Below are positions 47,736-56,809 of a stretch of DNA of 64,000 nt, piece by piece; position 1 is the first letter of the stretch; each line of letters opens with the position of its first letter. The notes beneath the pieces are model-generated. The model had not been told where the DNA came from. It ran no database searches and saw only the letters and a program-made list of their open reading frames with translations. The stretch lies in the NCBI GenBank assembly GCA_026120185.1, contig JANUWF010001726.1:16001-80000 (forward strand). Direction: 5' to 3'. Source of the DNA: Voacanga thouarsii. Taxonomy: Eukaryota > Streptophyta > Magnoliopsida > Gentianales > Apocynaceae. The position numbers were made by a program, and so were the translations under genes.

Positions 47736-48096
47736 TATTACAGCTATGGATAAACAAGTTCACTCCATCGAGAAGAATATTTCAGATATTATTGACATAG
47801 CGGGACTTGATAGTTTGACCAAAGAGGTACAGACATTATTATATACGAATGTTCTCTCGATACATGCCAAACTAGGCAATTATAATGGTCTCTATACAAA
47901 AGTACAAACGTTGCTACAGCAAATTACTTTTGAAAAGGTAACTCCGACAAGTTCTTCGGACGAACCTATGGATACTCAGTCTGATACTGAAACTTCTATA
48001 CCAAAGGTAGATTTCTCTATACCAAAGGTGGATTTGTCTTTACGACCACAAACGAGATTGAAACTTGCCTCGTGCAAAAAGTCGATATTATCATAA
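47704..48096 (+). CDS. 130-codon ORF after RT; probable N-part of transactivator-like protein (copy A)
   Basis: Starts at an ATG overlapping the RT end. MAEYAQKLIDAITAMDKQVH and SIEKNISDIIDIAGLDS suggest an alpha-helical, coiled-coil start. A Ser/Thr-rich linker (TPTSSSDEPMDTQSDTET) follows, then a repeated IPKVDFS/IPKVDLS motif. It ends at TAA 48094-48096. In the inverted copy the next ORF is in the same frame, 45 bases on, so the two may be one protein split by decay, or two proteins. Located where caulimovirids with a separate RT gene carry the transactivator/viroplasmin gene. Function is inferred from position only. Confidence 0.5.
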   Translation: MAEYAQKLIDAITAMDKQVHSIEKNISDIIDIAGLDSLTKEVQTLLYTNVLSIHAKLGNYNGLYTKVQTLLQQITFEKVTPTSSSDEPMDTQSDTETSIPKVDFSIPKVDLSLRPQTRLKLASCKKSILS

Positions 48097-48140
48097 AAAC
48101 ATTCCGATAGTAACTCCCCGTTGAATATCAATTTAATCTG

Positions 48141-48848
48141 ATGCAAGAACTGTATTCACTACGAAATACAGATAATCGCTATATTGATTTTACGGGAATA
48201 TATCACAGACTCAATTTTCTGCAAGACTCTGATCCACAAGAAGTTTGTTATTGGTATGATTTTGGAGCAATTAACTCCGTTTATCTAAGTCCTCCGAATT
48301 TTCCTGAGATAAGTCAATTTCCTCAGTGGGTACGAGAAGGAGTTAAAGAGAGTTATATTCACAATCCTATCTTTACTCCAAAAGATACCCTTGTTCTAAA
48401 ATTTTATTCAGCTGGTCCAGACTTTTATAAAGAAGAACGATATGGTTCTTATCATATTATGCAGTTAGGAAAAGCTGAAGCTTTTTCTCTATATTCATCA
48501 TCTGAAGTCAAAAAGGAATTTAGAAAATTCACTGAAGCAGACATCCATTATCGTCGAGCAATTGGCATCAAAGTAGTCCTACATAGTATGGAAGCTTGCT
48601 TTAAGAGAGGCTTTAGAACTACTGGAGGCAAGACCATGTTTTCTTCTGTTCTCATTACTCCTTCTAGATATACTCCTCAAGGAGCAGAAAAATATCTGAA
48701 AAATAAAATTCAGATGCTTGAAACTGGAGCAATCAGGTCTCATCCTCAAGCTCAATTACGTCTCTGTCAAATAAGACAACATGGAAGCAATCAGTGCCCA
48801 GCATGTACTAAAGGAAAAGATAAATTAGCAAACAGTGACAGTGACTAG
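48141..48848 (+). CDS. Transactivator/viroplasmin-like protein, 235 codons (copy A)
   Basis: Intact 235-codon frame starting MQELYSLRNTDNRYIDFTGI. It contains CYWYDFGAINSVYLSP, FPEISQFPQWVREGVKES, DTLVLKFYSAGPDFYKEE and MEACFKRGFRTTGGKTMF, ending with a CxxC (NQCPACTKGKD) and an acidic tail. It is the last gene before the promoter region, the position of the inclusion-body/translational transactivator gene in several caulimovirid genera. Such proteins allow ribosomes to translate successive ORFs on one RNA, which would fit the overlapping ORF chain here. I cannot confirm homology by sequence alone. The inverted copy (54871-55578) differs at about seven residues. Confidence 0.5.
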   Translation: MQELYSLRNTDNRYIDFTGIYHRLNFLQDSDPQEVCYWYDFGAINSVYLSPPNFPEISQFPQWVREGVKESYIHNPIFTPKDTLVLKFYSAGPDFYKEERYGSYHIMQLGKAEAFSLYSSSEVKKEFRKFTEADIHYRRAIGIKVVLHSMEACFKRGFRTTGGKTMFSSVLITPSRYTPQGAEKYLKNKIQMLETGAIRSHPQAQLRLCQIRQHGSNQCPACTKGKDKLANSDSD

Positions 48849-48990
48849 CAGACAGCCCAGCTGGATAGCACAATAATAAAGTGACAAGACAGCCAAGATA
48901 AGATGCAGTGGCAGACAGCCAAGATAAGATAAAGTGGCAGACAACCAAAAGAGAAAGATGTGGCAGACAGCTAAGATGTAGACATTAAAT
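48849..48990 (+). promoter_or_regulatory. Upstream promoter repeats (GGCAGACAGCCAAGATAAG)
   Basis: Five imperfect copies of a motif around GGCAGACAGCCAAGATAAG (48848, 48885, 48909, 48933, 48961), spaced about 24-37 bases, lie 100-230 bases upstream of the TATA box. GATAAG is a known plant I-box/GATA-type element. The arrangement suggests an enhancer of the pregenomic RNA promoter. The same array is in the inverted copy (about 54730-54872). Confidence 0.6.
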
Positions 48991-49078
48991 AATTGTATTA
49001 AGTGCTCTACGCACTAATCTAGGGAGAATCAAAACTTTTCAAATCCGGATTGAAAAATTTGACGTCCGGTAGTAGCTC

Positions 49079-49086
49079 TATAAAAG
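49079..49086 (+). promoter_or_regulatory. TATA box of the pregenomic RNA promoter (copy A)
   Basis: TATAAAAG in CTCTATAAAAGGAGAAC, after TTGACGTCCGG (a TGACG-type word). It lies between the last gene and the primer site, as in 35S-type promoters. RNA would start about 30 bases downstream, near 49110. Confidence 0.75.
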
Positions 49087-49209
49087 GAGAACTTAGAGAG
49101 TTAGAAGGGGAGAGATTTCCTGAGAGTTCTTGAATCTTGAAGCATCCCCTTATATCTCCTAAGATCTCTTTCTTTGTAATCTTTTTCTTGTATCCTACTA
49201 CGATGATGA

Positions 49210-49215
49210 AATAAA
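49210..49215 (+). terminator. Poly(A) signal of the viral RNA (copy A)
   Basis: AATAAA about 100 bases after the expected RNA start. This spacing gives a terminally redundant transcript, as in caulimovirids, where the signal is bypassed on first passage and used on the second. Confidence 0.65.
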
Positions 49216-49616
49216 AACTCTGTTGTTCTGATAATCCTTAACGGTCTGTTAAGACCTTCATTCTTTTGTACCCTAGTTACCTTACGCCTACAGGTAGGAA
49301 ACGAAAGTAGGCTGTGCTGTAAGTTGCTGAAGGAGTCGAGAGAAGTTACCTTAACCTATGTTAAGGTTGGTGCTGAAACGCACGGTAAAAGTCTCCGAAA
49401 TACCCGGTAGCTCTACGGTCAAAACGGCAATCAAGGTACGGAAGCATGTTGGGCCTAACTTACTTGTTATTGATTATTCAGAACACACTCATATCACTCC
49501 ATGATTCATATTTGTTGTTGTTTTTTAACATCCGATATTGCTATTGTGTTAATATATTATGAAAATCTTTTAAGATCATTAAGTATATTCGATCAAAATT
49601 CCGCCGTTGTCCAAAA

Positions 49617-49628
49617 TGGTATCAGAGC
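49617..49628 (+). promoter_or_regulatory. Pararetrovirus minus-strand primer-binding site (copy A)
   Basis: TGGTATCAGAGC, an exact complement to the initiator tRNA-Met 3' end. By convention this is position 1 of a caulimovirid genome. It is also the natural gap in one strand of the virion DNA. Confidence 0.92.
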
Positions 49629-49804
49629 CTCAGTTTCTATAGCAAATACTGAGATAACCGTTTTTAATTTATATAATGCTATTAATATCGATGCAAGAAT
49701 TTCTAGTTTGGAAGATGAAATATTTGAAGATGAAGATTTTACTACATTTGAAGAAAGGCATCTCCAAGAATGGAATAATAATGTACCAATTAGTCAAGAT
49801 ATCT
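49629..49804 (+). pseudogene. Small acidic ORF directly after the primer site, no AUG
   Basis: The frame reads through the primer site (IRASVSIANTEITVF) into an acidic peptide (LEDEIFEDEDFTTFEERHLQ, then EWNNNVPIS) without an ATG at a sensible place. It is conserved in the inverted copy, where it ends ...DDSDWGYRSD just before the next ORF's ATG; copy A shifts frame near 49800. Rice tungro bacilliform virus starts its first ORF at a non-AUG codon, so something similar is possible. This is inference. Confidence 0.45.
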
Positions 49805-49851
49805 GACCAACCCATAGATGATTCCGATTGGGGTTATAGATCTGATTAAAT

Positions 49852-50127
49852 ATGTCTAATCAACTCTGTATGTATTGCAAAATTTTAAATAAACATATTC
49901 AAAAATATCAAAGTTATATAGATCAACTACAAAACTCTTTAGATGATCTTGACAGAGCCATCGCTGGATTAGAAGCTACAGGTTTTAATACTACTCACCT
50001 AGTGTATACTAGAAGACATTATGCTGAAAAGTTAGAATGTTTACACTTTTTTGTAATTCACAAATTACAAATAATTGAAGAATTACAGAAACACCAAGAA
50101 AGATTTCATAATCGATATGGATTGTAA
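49852..50127 (+). CDS. Viral small ORF, 91 codons (copy A)
   Basis: MSNQLCMYCKILNKHIQKYQ, with CxxC near the start, then a heptad-like helical stretch (YIDQLQNSLDDLDRAIAGLE) and a basic/aromatic end. Intact in both copies. Function unknown; short coiled-coil proteins in this position in related viruses include virion-associated or insect-transmission proteins. It overlaps the next ORF by a few codons. Confidence 0.55.
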   Translation: MSNQLCMYCKILNKHIQKYQSYIDQLQNSLDDLDRAIAGLEATGFNTTHLVYTRRHYAEKLECLHFFVIHKLQIIEELQKHQERFHNRYGL

Positions 50128-50422
50128 TCACATCCGATCTGTCTGCACAACTTGCCTTTGTCAAATATGTCCAACACTTTTAAACGAAATAAAATTAGTT
50201 CAAACCCAAGAAAGAGAATTAAGTCAAGCAGTGGATTTTGCTGAATGGCATTTAAATAATAGTCGGAGATATGGTCATAAAATTGCTTTAAAACAAGCAG
50301 AAGAATCGTATAATATTGCTTTAGCACAATGGGTTCCTATTTATGATAAATTAATTGAACTTCATAAATCATTGCCACAGCATTATCAGATAACTCATCT
50401 TCATGGAGAAACTAAAGGATAA
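50117..50422 (+). CDS. Viral small ORF, Cys-rich start (copy A)
   Basis: The likely start is the ATG at 50117, overlapping the previous stop; an upstream in-frame ATG at 50075 also exists. The start MDCNHIRSVCTTCLCQICP has five Cys in 19 residues, and a helical part follows (KLVQTQERELSQAVDFAEWH). Identical in the inverted copy (58251 onward, minus). No recognised domain. It overlaps the next ORF's ATG (50403). Confidence 0.5.
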   Translation: MDCNHIRSVCTTCLCQICPTLLNEIKLVQTQERELSQAVDFAEWHLNNSRRYGHKIALKQAEESYNIALAQWVPIYDKLIELHKSLPQHYQITHLHGETKG

Positions 50423-50672
50423 GGTTAAAGAAATTATGGAATACAAGGAGTTAATATCTAAAGATCCTAAATTACCAATATATTTAGATTTAATTGAACT
50501 ACAAAAAATAATAATTTTTTATGGAATTAAAATCCTACAATCATTAGAAGAAGTAAAACAATTAATAAATAAATTACCAACAGTAAAAGCCGAAGAGAAA
50601 CCAGGTTTAACTGAATTACTAAATCAATTAATAATTCCTGAAGGTTATAAAGGTAATACCTTAAAATGGTAA
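50403..50672 (+). CDS. Viral small ORF, 89 codons (copy A)
   Basis: MEKLKDKVKEIMEYKELISK, then a hydrophobic/helical segment (LDLIELQKIIIFYGIKILQ) and PTVKAEEKPGLTELLNQ. It ends a few bases inside the coat-protein ORF (ATGGTAAATTC at 50666). In the inverted copy it is frameshifted (about 58000-58246). Function unknown. Confidence 0.45.
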   Translation: MEKLKDKVKEIMEYKELISKDPKLPIYLDLIELQKIIIFYGIKILQSLEEVKQLINKLPTVKAEEKPGLTELLNQLIIPEGYKGNTLKW

Positions 50673-51987
50673 ATTCAGAAACAGAATCCAATTCGGATAT
50701 TGATAATTTATTTACTCAAATTGGTGATTTATCTTTATTAGAAAATCAGTTTATTAATATAAAACCTAGTGGAATAATCAAAACTGAAGAACAGTTAATG
50801 ACAGATATTCCAAGCACCAGTAGAAATCCTCCTTATTCTGGATTTACAAAACCTACCAAAGGATATGCTAGAATTAGTTCAACAATGCAGCAAGATACTT
50901 ATTTTACTCCATTAGGAGCAATGAAGAATGAATCAATTAATCCATTTGGTATTTATCTAAATCTCGATTGCATTTCTAATATTGAAGATGCAATAGATAA
51001 ATGGGAAACCGCATTAAGAATTGCGGTTACAGTAAATAAAATGGACTATGAAACTACTAAACATTTCTTAGAACGAAGTTTGATAAGTAGTACCCTTCGA
51101 TTTTGGCAAAATCTAGATGAGGATACCAAACATACTATTTTTATGACAGATGATAATATGTCAAATTTAATTACTAGAGCCGCAGAAGCTTTACGCCTTG
51201 AATTTGTTGGTGAAGGCAGTATCATTAAAGATCCTGCAACCATAAACAAGTATAAAATTGCTTTATTAAGATTACAATTATGTGATATGTGTGAAATTGA
51301 AAAATATATTTGTGTTTTTCAAGACTATTATTATCATGTCTATAATCGTATTTCTGACATGCAAAGTTACTTGCCTTTATTCTTTGCTAAAATTCCTGAT
51401 CCTTGGGGGAAAAATTGATTGATACCTATAATCCTGGTACGACAGATACTTTAGGTAAAAGAATTACTCATGTAAAGGATAAATTAAGTGAGTGGTGTGC
51501 AGATGCTATTTTAGCTAAACGTACAAAAGGTCTACAAAAACGAATAGGTTTATGTTGTCAAACACCTAAAATGCCTTTATTAATAGGTTGTGATAGCCCA
51601 TTTTACTATCAAAAAATAAAAAAGAAATTTAAGAAAAGAAAATATAACAAAAGAAAGTTTTTTAAAAGAAAGAAAGCTAGATATTTTAAATCAAAAGGTG
51701 TTCAAAAACCAATAAAAAAGACATTTAAAAGAAAAAAGGTTGCTGGAACTAAAGCAACTGAATGTCGGTGTTATTATTGTCATGAACTTGGACATTATGC
51801 CAATAAATGTCCTAAAAAATTTAAAAATAAGAAATATTTTGAAATAGATGATGATATAGAAATATTAATTTCTCAAGGAGAGTTTGTTCAAATAAATGAA
51901 TTTGAAGAAATAAGCTCAGATGAAAGCCTATTTATTCTAACAGAATCTGAATATAATTCTTCGGAAGAAGAAAATGGAGTTGAATAA
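50666..51987 (+). pseudogene. Coat protein with CCHC knuckle (copy A, frameshifted)
   Basis: The first frame 50666-51418 has an acidic start (MVNSETESNSDIDNLFTQIG) and the conserved core (CISNIEDAIDKWETALRIAV, SSTLRFWQNLDEDTKHTIFM). A one-base difference from the inverted copy in an A-run near 51411 shifts the frame. The second frame 51403-51987 has a very basic Lys/Arg tract and the knuckle CYYCHELGHYANKC (CX2CX4HX4C, about 51769-51810), then an acidic end. This layout (acidic, core, basic, CCHC, acidic) is typical of caulimovirid capsid proteins, which bind genomic nucleic acid. Confidence 0.88.
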
Positions 51988-53247
51988 TAATATTGCAAGT
52001 ACTAGTTCTGGAATTATAAATTCTATTGAAGAACATAGTGGAGAATATAAACAAGATATTTTAATTGATAAAAGAAAATTGAAACAAATCCAAAAGGAAA
52101 ATTTTACTTTATCTAATTATGATGGATTTAAAATATCAGATATTGATAAAATCAAAAGTATCTTCACAAGAAAACATCATTTATATTATGGTTTAAATAT
52201 GCAAGAACGTGCTTTAGATATTTCATTAACAGGAAATAGAATCATGATTCCTTTACTCACTAAGGTTGATTTGCAACAAAAATTGCAAAAAATATCACCT
52301 GAAATTCGTTCTACATTAGGATGGGTATAGGTGCTATTCAAATTATTGTACAATCTACATTTAAAGAAGGTTTAGATACTCCTATCGATTTAGCTATCAT
52401 GGATAATAGAATACAAAATCGTGAAGAAGCTTGTTTAGGCATTCTACGAGGAAATTTACAATATAGAAAATTGAAATTTAATGTATTTCCTCGAATGTCA
52501 TACCATATCCAAGACAAAGATTTTGATAATGTTTTAAGTTTAATACATGATTTTAAAAGAAAAGAGTTCTTTTTTACTTCTAATAGTCCTTATTCTATAA
52601 CTTATATGATTTCTTATGCTTTATCTAATACACATCATTCTGAATGTTTTCTAATTAAGGATACTATTGAATTTCCTTATTTGTTCAATGAAGTTAGTCA
52701 AATACAATTTCCAAGCTTACCTCGTATTCAGGAAATTGATACTACTCCTTTAACATTAGATTTACAACAAAAACCATTAATGTTAAAATCATCAATGCCA
52801 CCTAGGTTATCTTTTTCCTCTATGGGAGTAAGTAGTCAAGGACATGAGAATTTATTAATGGTTACAAAAGAAATCAATAATTACAAAATAAATGGTGAAT
52901 ATTTTAATGGACTAACATTTAGTCCAATACAGATTGTGATAAATACAAATTCAACTGTTAATTTAATCAGTCATACATTATGTGAAAATCTACAAAAATA
53001 TAAAATGACTGAAATACACCAATATACAACATTAACTGGCGAAATCGTTGAAATAAATGAAGCAATTGAAACTATCTTAAAATTCGGGCAAGAGACAATT
53101 GCATTAAGATTACTTGTGGATAATTTACACAATTCCTCACACATTGTTTTAGGTTATACTTTTTTAACTAATTGTAAACCATATAAATTAACTGCTTATG
53201 GACTTAATATTACTTATAAAGGAAAAATGATTTATATACCTCGATGA
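51974..53247 (+). pseudogene. Movement protein, 30K superfamily (copy A, frameshifted)
   Basis: Begins at an ATG overlapping the coat-protein stop by 14 bases. The first frame (51974-52330) includes LYYGLNMQERALDISLTGNR. A 4-base difference from copy C at about 52327 creates a stop. The second frame (52321-53247) has LDTPIDLAIMDNRIQNREEA and ILRGNLQYRKLKFNVFPR, matching the conserved core (with the key Asp) of caulimovirid movement proteins, then PPRLSFSSMGVSSQGHENLL. Such proteins modify plasmodesmata for cell-to-cell spread. The ATG of the next ORF overlaps the stop. Confidence 0.78.
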
Positions 53248-54104
53248 CAAGTCCCTATAGTATTTACATACCTATAGGACTTATTTATCCAGAATATAAA
53301 ACTGAATATTGTGCTGCCTATATAGACAGTGGATCTGGTTCTTGTTTGTGTCGATCTGATTGTTTTCCGAAACAATATCATCAAACTCTTCCTCTTATTA
53401 AGGGAAAGGATATTTCCAACCATATAATTGAACTAACTTGTGGCATTGAACATCCTGTGATATTACTTGGTTCTTATCTGATTAAATGTCCTCCTTTTTA
53501 TTTTTATAATACTGGAACGGATATATTACTTGGCAATAATTTCTTGCAATTATTTGCTACTATTATTTTTGATACAACATTACATCAGGTTCTCTTTAAA
53601 ACTACTTGTCAACATTTGATTGTTGTTAAACGCTTTAAAACTGCTTATGCCAAACAATACCCTATTCGCTTTTGCCCCCGCACAGCCCAACGTGGTGAGA
53701 TTATTCCAAAACAACCCAATTTTCCTCAAAAAGGAACACCATTACTACAATTTAGATTATCTTTATACAAATTCGAGACATTAACAGCACAAGTATTAGA
53801 AAAACTAAAGCCCTGCTATACAGAAAACCCTTTAGCTTTTTGGGATAAAAATCATCTAATGGCATCTTTGGAAATGAAAGATAAGGAAAAAATTATAAGA
53901 GTTCAACCTATGAAATATAAACCTGAAGATCAAGAAGAAATTCAACATCAGATAACTGAACTATTAAATTTAAAATTAATTCAGAATAGTTCTTCTGAAC
54001 ATAGTTCACCTGCATTTATAGTACGCAATCATGCAGAAATAGTTAGAAATAAAGCACGCATGGTAATTAATTATAAAAAGTTAAATGACAATACTGTCTT
54101 TGAT
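53244..54104 (+). pseudogene. Protease and N-terminal part of RT (copy A, 3' truncated)
   Basis: Starts MTSPYSIYIPIGLIYPEYKT. The aspartic protease box AAYIDSGSGSCLC gives D-S-G near residue 29, and a second conserved LLGNNFLQLF lies near residue 95. A linker follows, then the RT start (LETLTAQVLEKLKPC to INYKKLNDNTVFD), where viral sequence ends at 54104 against the inverted copy. The last 338 bases (53766-54104) repeat 46312-46650, so together the two ends of piece A overlap on the circular genome. Confidence 0.88.
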
Positions 54105-54503
54105 TTGGACAACGGCGGAATTTTGATCGAATATACTTAATGATCTTAAAAGATTTTCATAATATATTAACACAATAGCAATATCGGATGTTAAAAAACA
54201 ACAACAACTATGAATCATGGAGTGATATGAGTGTGTTCTGAATAATCAATAACAAGTAAGTTAGTCCCAACATGCTTCCGTACCTTGATTGCCGTTTTGA
54301 CCATAGAGCTACCAGGTATTTCGGAGACATTTACCGTGCGTTTCATCACCAACCTTAACACAGGTTAAGGTAACTTCTCTCGACTCCTTCAACAACTTAC
54401 AGCACAGCCTACTTTCGTTTCCTACCTGTAGGCGTAAGGTAACTAGGGTACAAAAGAATGAAGGTCTTAACAGACCGTTAAGGATTATCAGAACAACAGA
54501 GTT

Positions 54504-54509
54504 TTTATT
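54504..54509 (-). terminator. Poly(A) signal (copy B)
   Basis: AATAAA on the minus strand, counterpart of 49210-49215. Confidence 0.6.
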
Positions 54510-54632
54510 TCATTATCGTAGTAGGATACAAGAAAAAGATTACAAAGAAAGAGATCTTAGGAGATATAAGGGGATGCTTCAAGATTCAAGAACTCTCAGG
54601 AAATCTCTCCCCTTCTAACTCTCTAAGTTCTC

Positions 54633-54640
54633 CTTTTATA
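54633..54640 (-). promoter_or_regulatory. TATA box (copy B)
   Basis: TATAAAAG on the minus strand, counterpart of 49079-49086, with the GGCAGACAGC repeat array upstream (54730-54872). Confidence 0.7.
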
Positions 54641-54870
54641 GAGCTACTACCGGACGTCAAATTTTTCAATCCGGATTTGAAAAGTTTTGATTCTCCCTAG
54701 ATTAGTACGTAGAGCACTTAATACAATTATTTAATGTCTACATCTTAGCTGTCTGCCACATCTTTCTCTTTTGGTTGTCTGCCACTTTATCTTATCTTGG
54801 CTGTCTGCCACTGCATCTTATCTTGGCTGTCTTGTCACTTTATTATTGTGCTATCCAGCTGGGCTGTCTG

Positions 54871-55578
54871 CTAGTCACTGTCACTGTTTGCTAATTTATT
54901 TTTTCCTTTAGTACATGGTGGGCACTGATTGCTTCCATGTTGTCTTATTTGACAGAGACGTAATTGAGCTTGAGGATGAGACCTGATTGCTCCAGTTTCA
55001 AGCATCTGAATTTTATTTTTCAGATATTTTTCTGCTCCTTGAGGAGTATATCTAGAAGGAGTAATGAGAACAGAAGAAAACATGGTCTTGCCTCCAGTAG
55101 TTCTAAAGCCTCTCTTAAAGCAAGCTTCCATACTCTGTAGGACTACTTTGATGCCAATTGCTCGGCGATAATGGATGTCTGCTTCAGTGAATTTTCTAAA
55201 TTCCTTTTTGACTTCAGATGATGAATATAGAGAAAAAGCTTCATCTTTTCCTAACTGCATAAGATGATAAGAACCATATCGTTCTTCTTTATAAAAGTCT
55301 GGACCAGCTGAATAAAATTTTAGAACAAGGGTATCTTTTGGAGTAAAGATAGGATTGTGAATATAACTCTCTTTAACTCCTTCTCGTACCCACTGAGGAA
55401 ATTGACTTATCTCAGGAAAATTCGGAGGACTTAGATAAACGGAGTTAATTGCTCCAAAATCATACCAATAACGAACTTCTTGTGGATCAAAGTCTTGCAG
55501 AAAATTGAGTCTGTGATATATTCCCGTAAAATCAATATAGCGATTATCTGTATTTCGTAGTGAATACAGTTCTTGCAT
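54871..55578 (-). CDS. Transactivator/viroplasmin-like protein, 235 codons (copy B)
   Basis: Intact counterpart of 48141-48848, differing at about seven residues (for example QCPPCTKGKNK against QCPACTKGKDK). Upstream, the frame remains open without an ATG back to the TAA of the 130-codon ORF (55624), so the natural protein may begin further upstream or be continuous with that ORF. Confidence 0.5.
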   Translation of the reverse strand: MQELYSLRNTDNRYIDFTGIYHRLNFLQDFDPQEVRYWYDFGAINSVYLSPPNFPEISQFPQWVREGVKESYIHNPIFTPKDTLVLKFYSAGPDFYKEERYGSYHLMQLGKDEAFSLYSSSEVKKEFRKFTEADIHYRRAIGIKVVLQSMEACFKRGFRTTGGKTMFSSVLITPSRYTPQGAEKYLKNKIQMLETGAIRSHPQAQLRLCQIRQHGSNQCPPCTKGKNKLANSDSD

Positions 55579-55623
55579 CAGATTAAATTGATATTCAACA
55601 GGGGAGTTACTATCGTAATGTTT

Positions 55624-56016
55624 TTATGATAATATCGACTTTTTGCCTGAGGCAAGTTTCAATCCTGTTTGTGGTCGTAAAGACAAATCCACCTTTGGTA
55701 TAGAGAAATCTACCTTTGGTATAGAAGTTTCAGTATCAGACTGAGTATCCATAGGTTCGTCCGAAGAACTTGTCGGAGTTACCTTTTCAAAAGTAATTTG
55801 CTGTAGCAACGTTTGTACTTTTGTATAGAGACCATTATAATTGCCTAGTTTGGCATGTATCAGAGAACATTCTGTATATAATAATGTCTGTACCTCTTTG
55901 GTCAAACTATCAAGTCCCGCTATGTCAATAATATCTGAAATATTCTTCTCGATGGAGTGAACTTGTTTATCCATAGCTGTAATAGCATCAATTAATTTAT
56001 GGGCATATTCTGCCAT
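55624..56016 (-). CDS. 130-codon ORF, probable N-part of transactivator-like protein (copy B)
   Basis: Counterpart of 47704-48096 with a few changes (MAEYAHKLIDAITAMDKQ, LLYTECSLIHAKLGNYNG). In the same frame as the 235-codon ORF downstream, separated by one TAA and 15 codons. Confidence 0.45.
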   Translation of the reverse strand: MAEYAHKLIDAITAMDKQVHSIEKNISDIIDIAGLDSLTKEVQTLLYTECSLIHAKLGNYNGLYTKVQTLLQQITFEKVTPTSSSDEPMDTQSDTETSIPKVDFSIPKVDLSLRPQTGLKLASGKKSILS

Positions 56017-56809
56017 CTCTGGTTAAAAAATCTGCTAGGACATTTTTGTCAGATTTAATAATTTCAATATCAAAAGAGTATTCAGAAAATAACATTTGCC
56101 ATCGAATAAACCTTTTATATTTGGGTTTTGATGGTAGATTATTCTGAATAAAGGCTTTTACCTGTGTATTATCAGTTCGTAGTATAAAGCGAGTAGGTAA
56201 TAAGAAATAATAAAATTTCTGACAACTTTTAATTACCGCTAATAACTCTTTTTCATTTATATGATATCGAGATTGAGTATTAGAAAATGTACCAGAACAA
56301 TATCGACATAAAGTTTCTTTGTCTTTATCAATCTTTTTTAATACTCCACTCCAACTATGCTCAGAAGCATCTGTTTCTAAAATTAATTTATCATCTTTAC
56401 TAGGAAGATGTAACTTTGGTAAATGTTTACAAAGTGTTTTAATATGTTTTACCTGAGCTTCATGTACTGTTGTAAAACTAAAGATTTTATTTTTCTTTAA
56501 CAACTCTTGAAATGGTTTTCTAAGAACTGCTAAATTATGAATAAAATCTGAGGCATAATTTAATACACCAAGAAAACTTTGTACCTGTTTTTTATCAATT
56601 AATTTATCAGGAAATTGAGAAACTTTTTCTAAGATATGACTTTGTAATTGAATTCCATTTCCATCAATTATCATACCTAAAAATTCAATTTCGTTCTACA
56701 TGAGTTTTGCCTTTTTTGCAGACAATCCTAAACCATGTTCTAAACAAATATCAGCAAAGATATTTAAATGCTTTAAATGTTCAGTAAGATTTTCAGAAAC
56801 AATTAATAT
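55997..56809 (-). pseudogene. RT C-terminus and RNase H (copy B)
   Basis: Begins inside the RT catalytic region at the ATATTAATT junction. A stop lies near 56697, then an open frame runs from 56674 (MIIDGNGIQLQSHILEKVSQ) through RNase H (LILETDASEHSWSGVLKK, YHINEKELLAVIKSC, FILRTDNTQVKAFIQNN) to DFLTRDGRICP. Unlike copy A, the RNase H end is in frame. The RT fingers/palm before the catalytic box are deleted. Confidence 0.88.
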
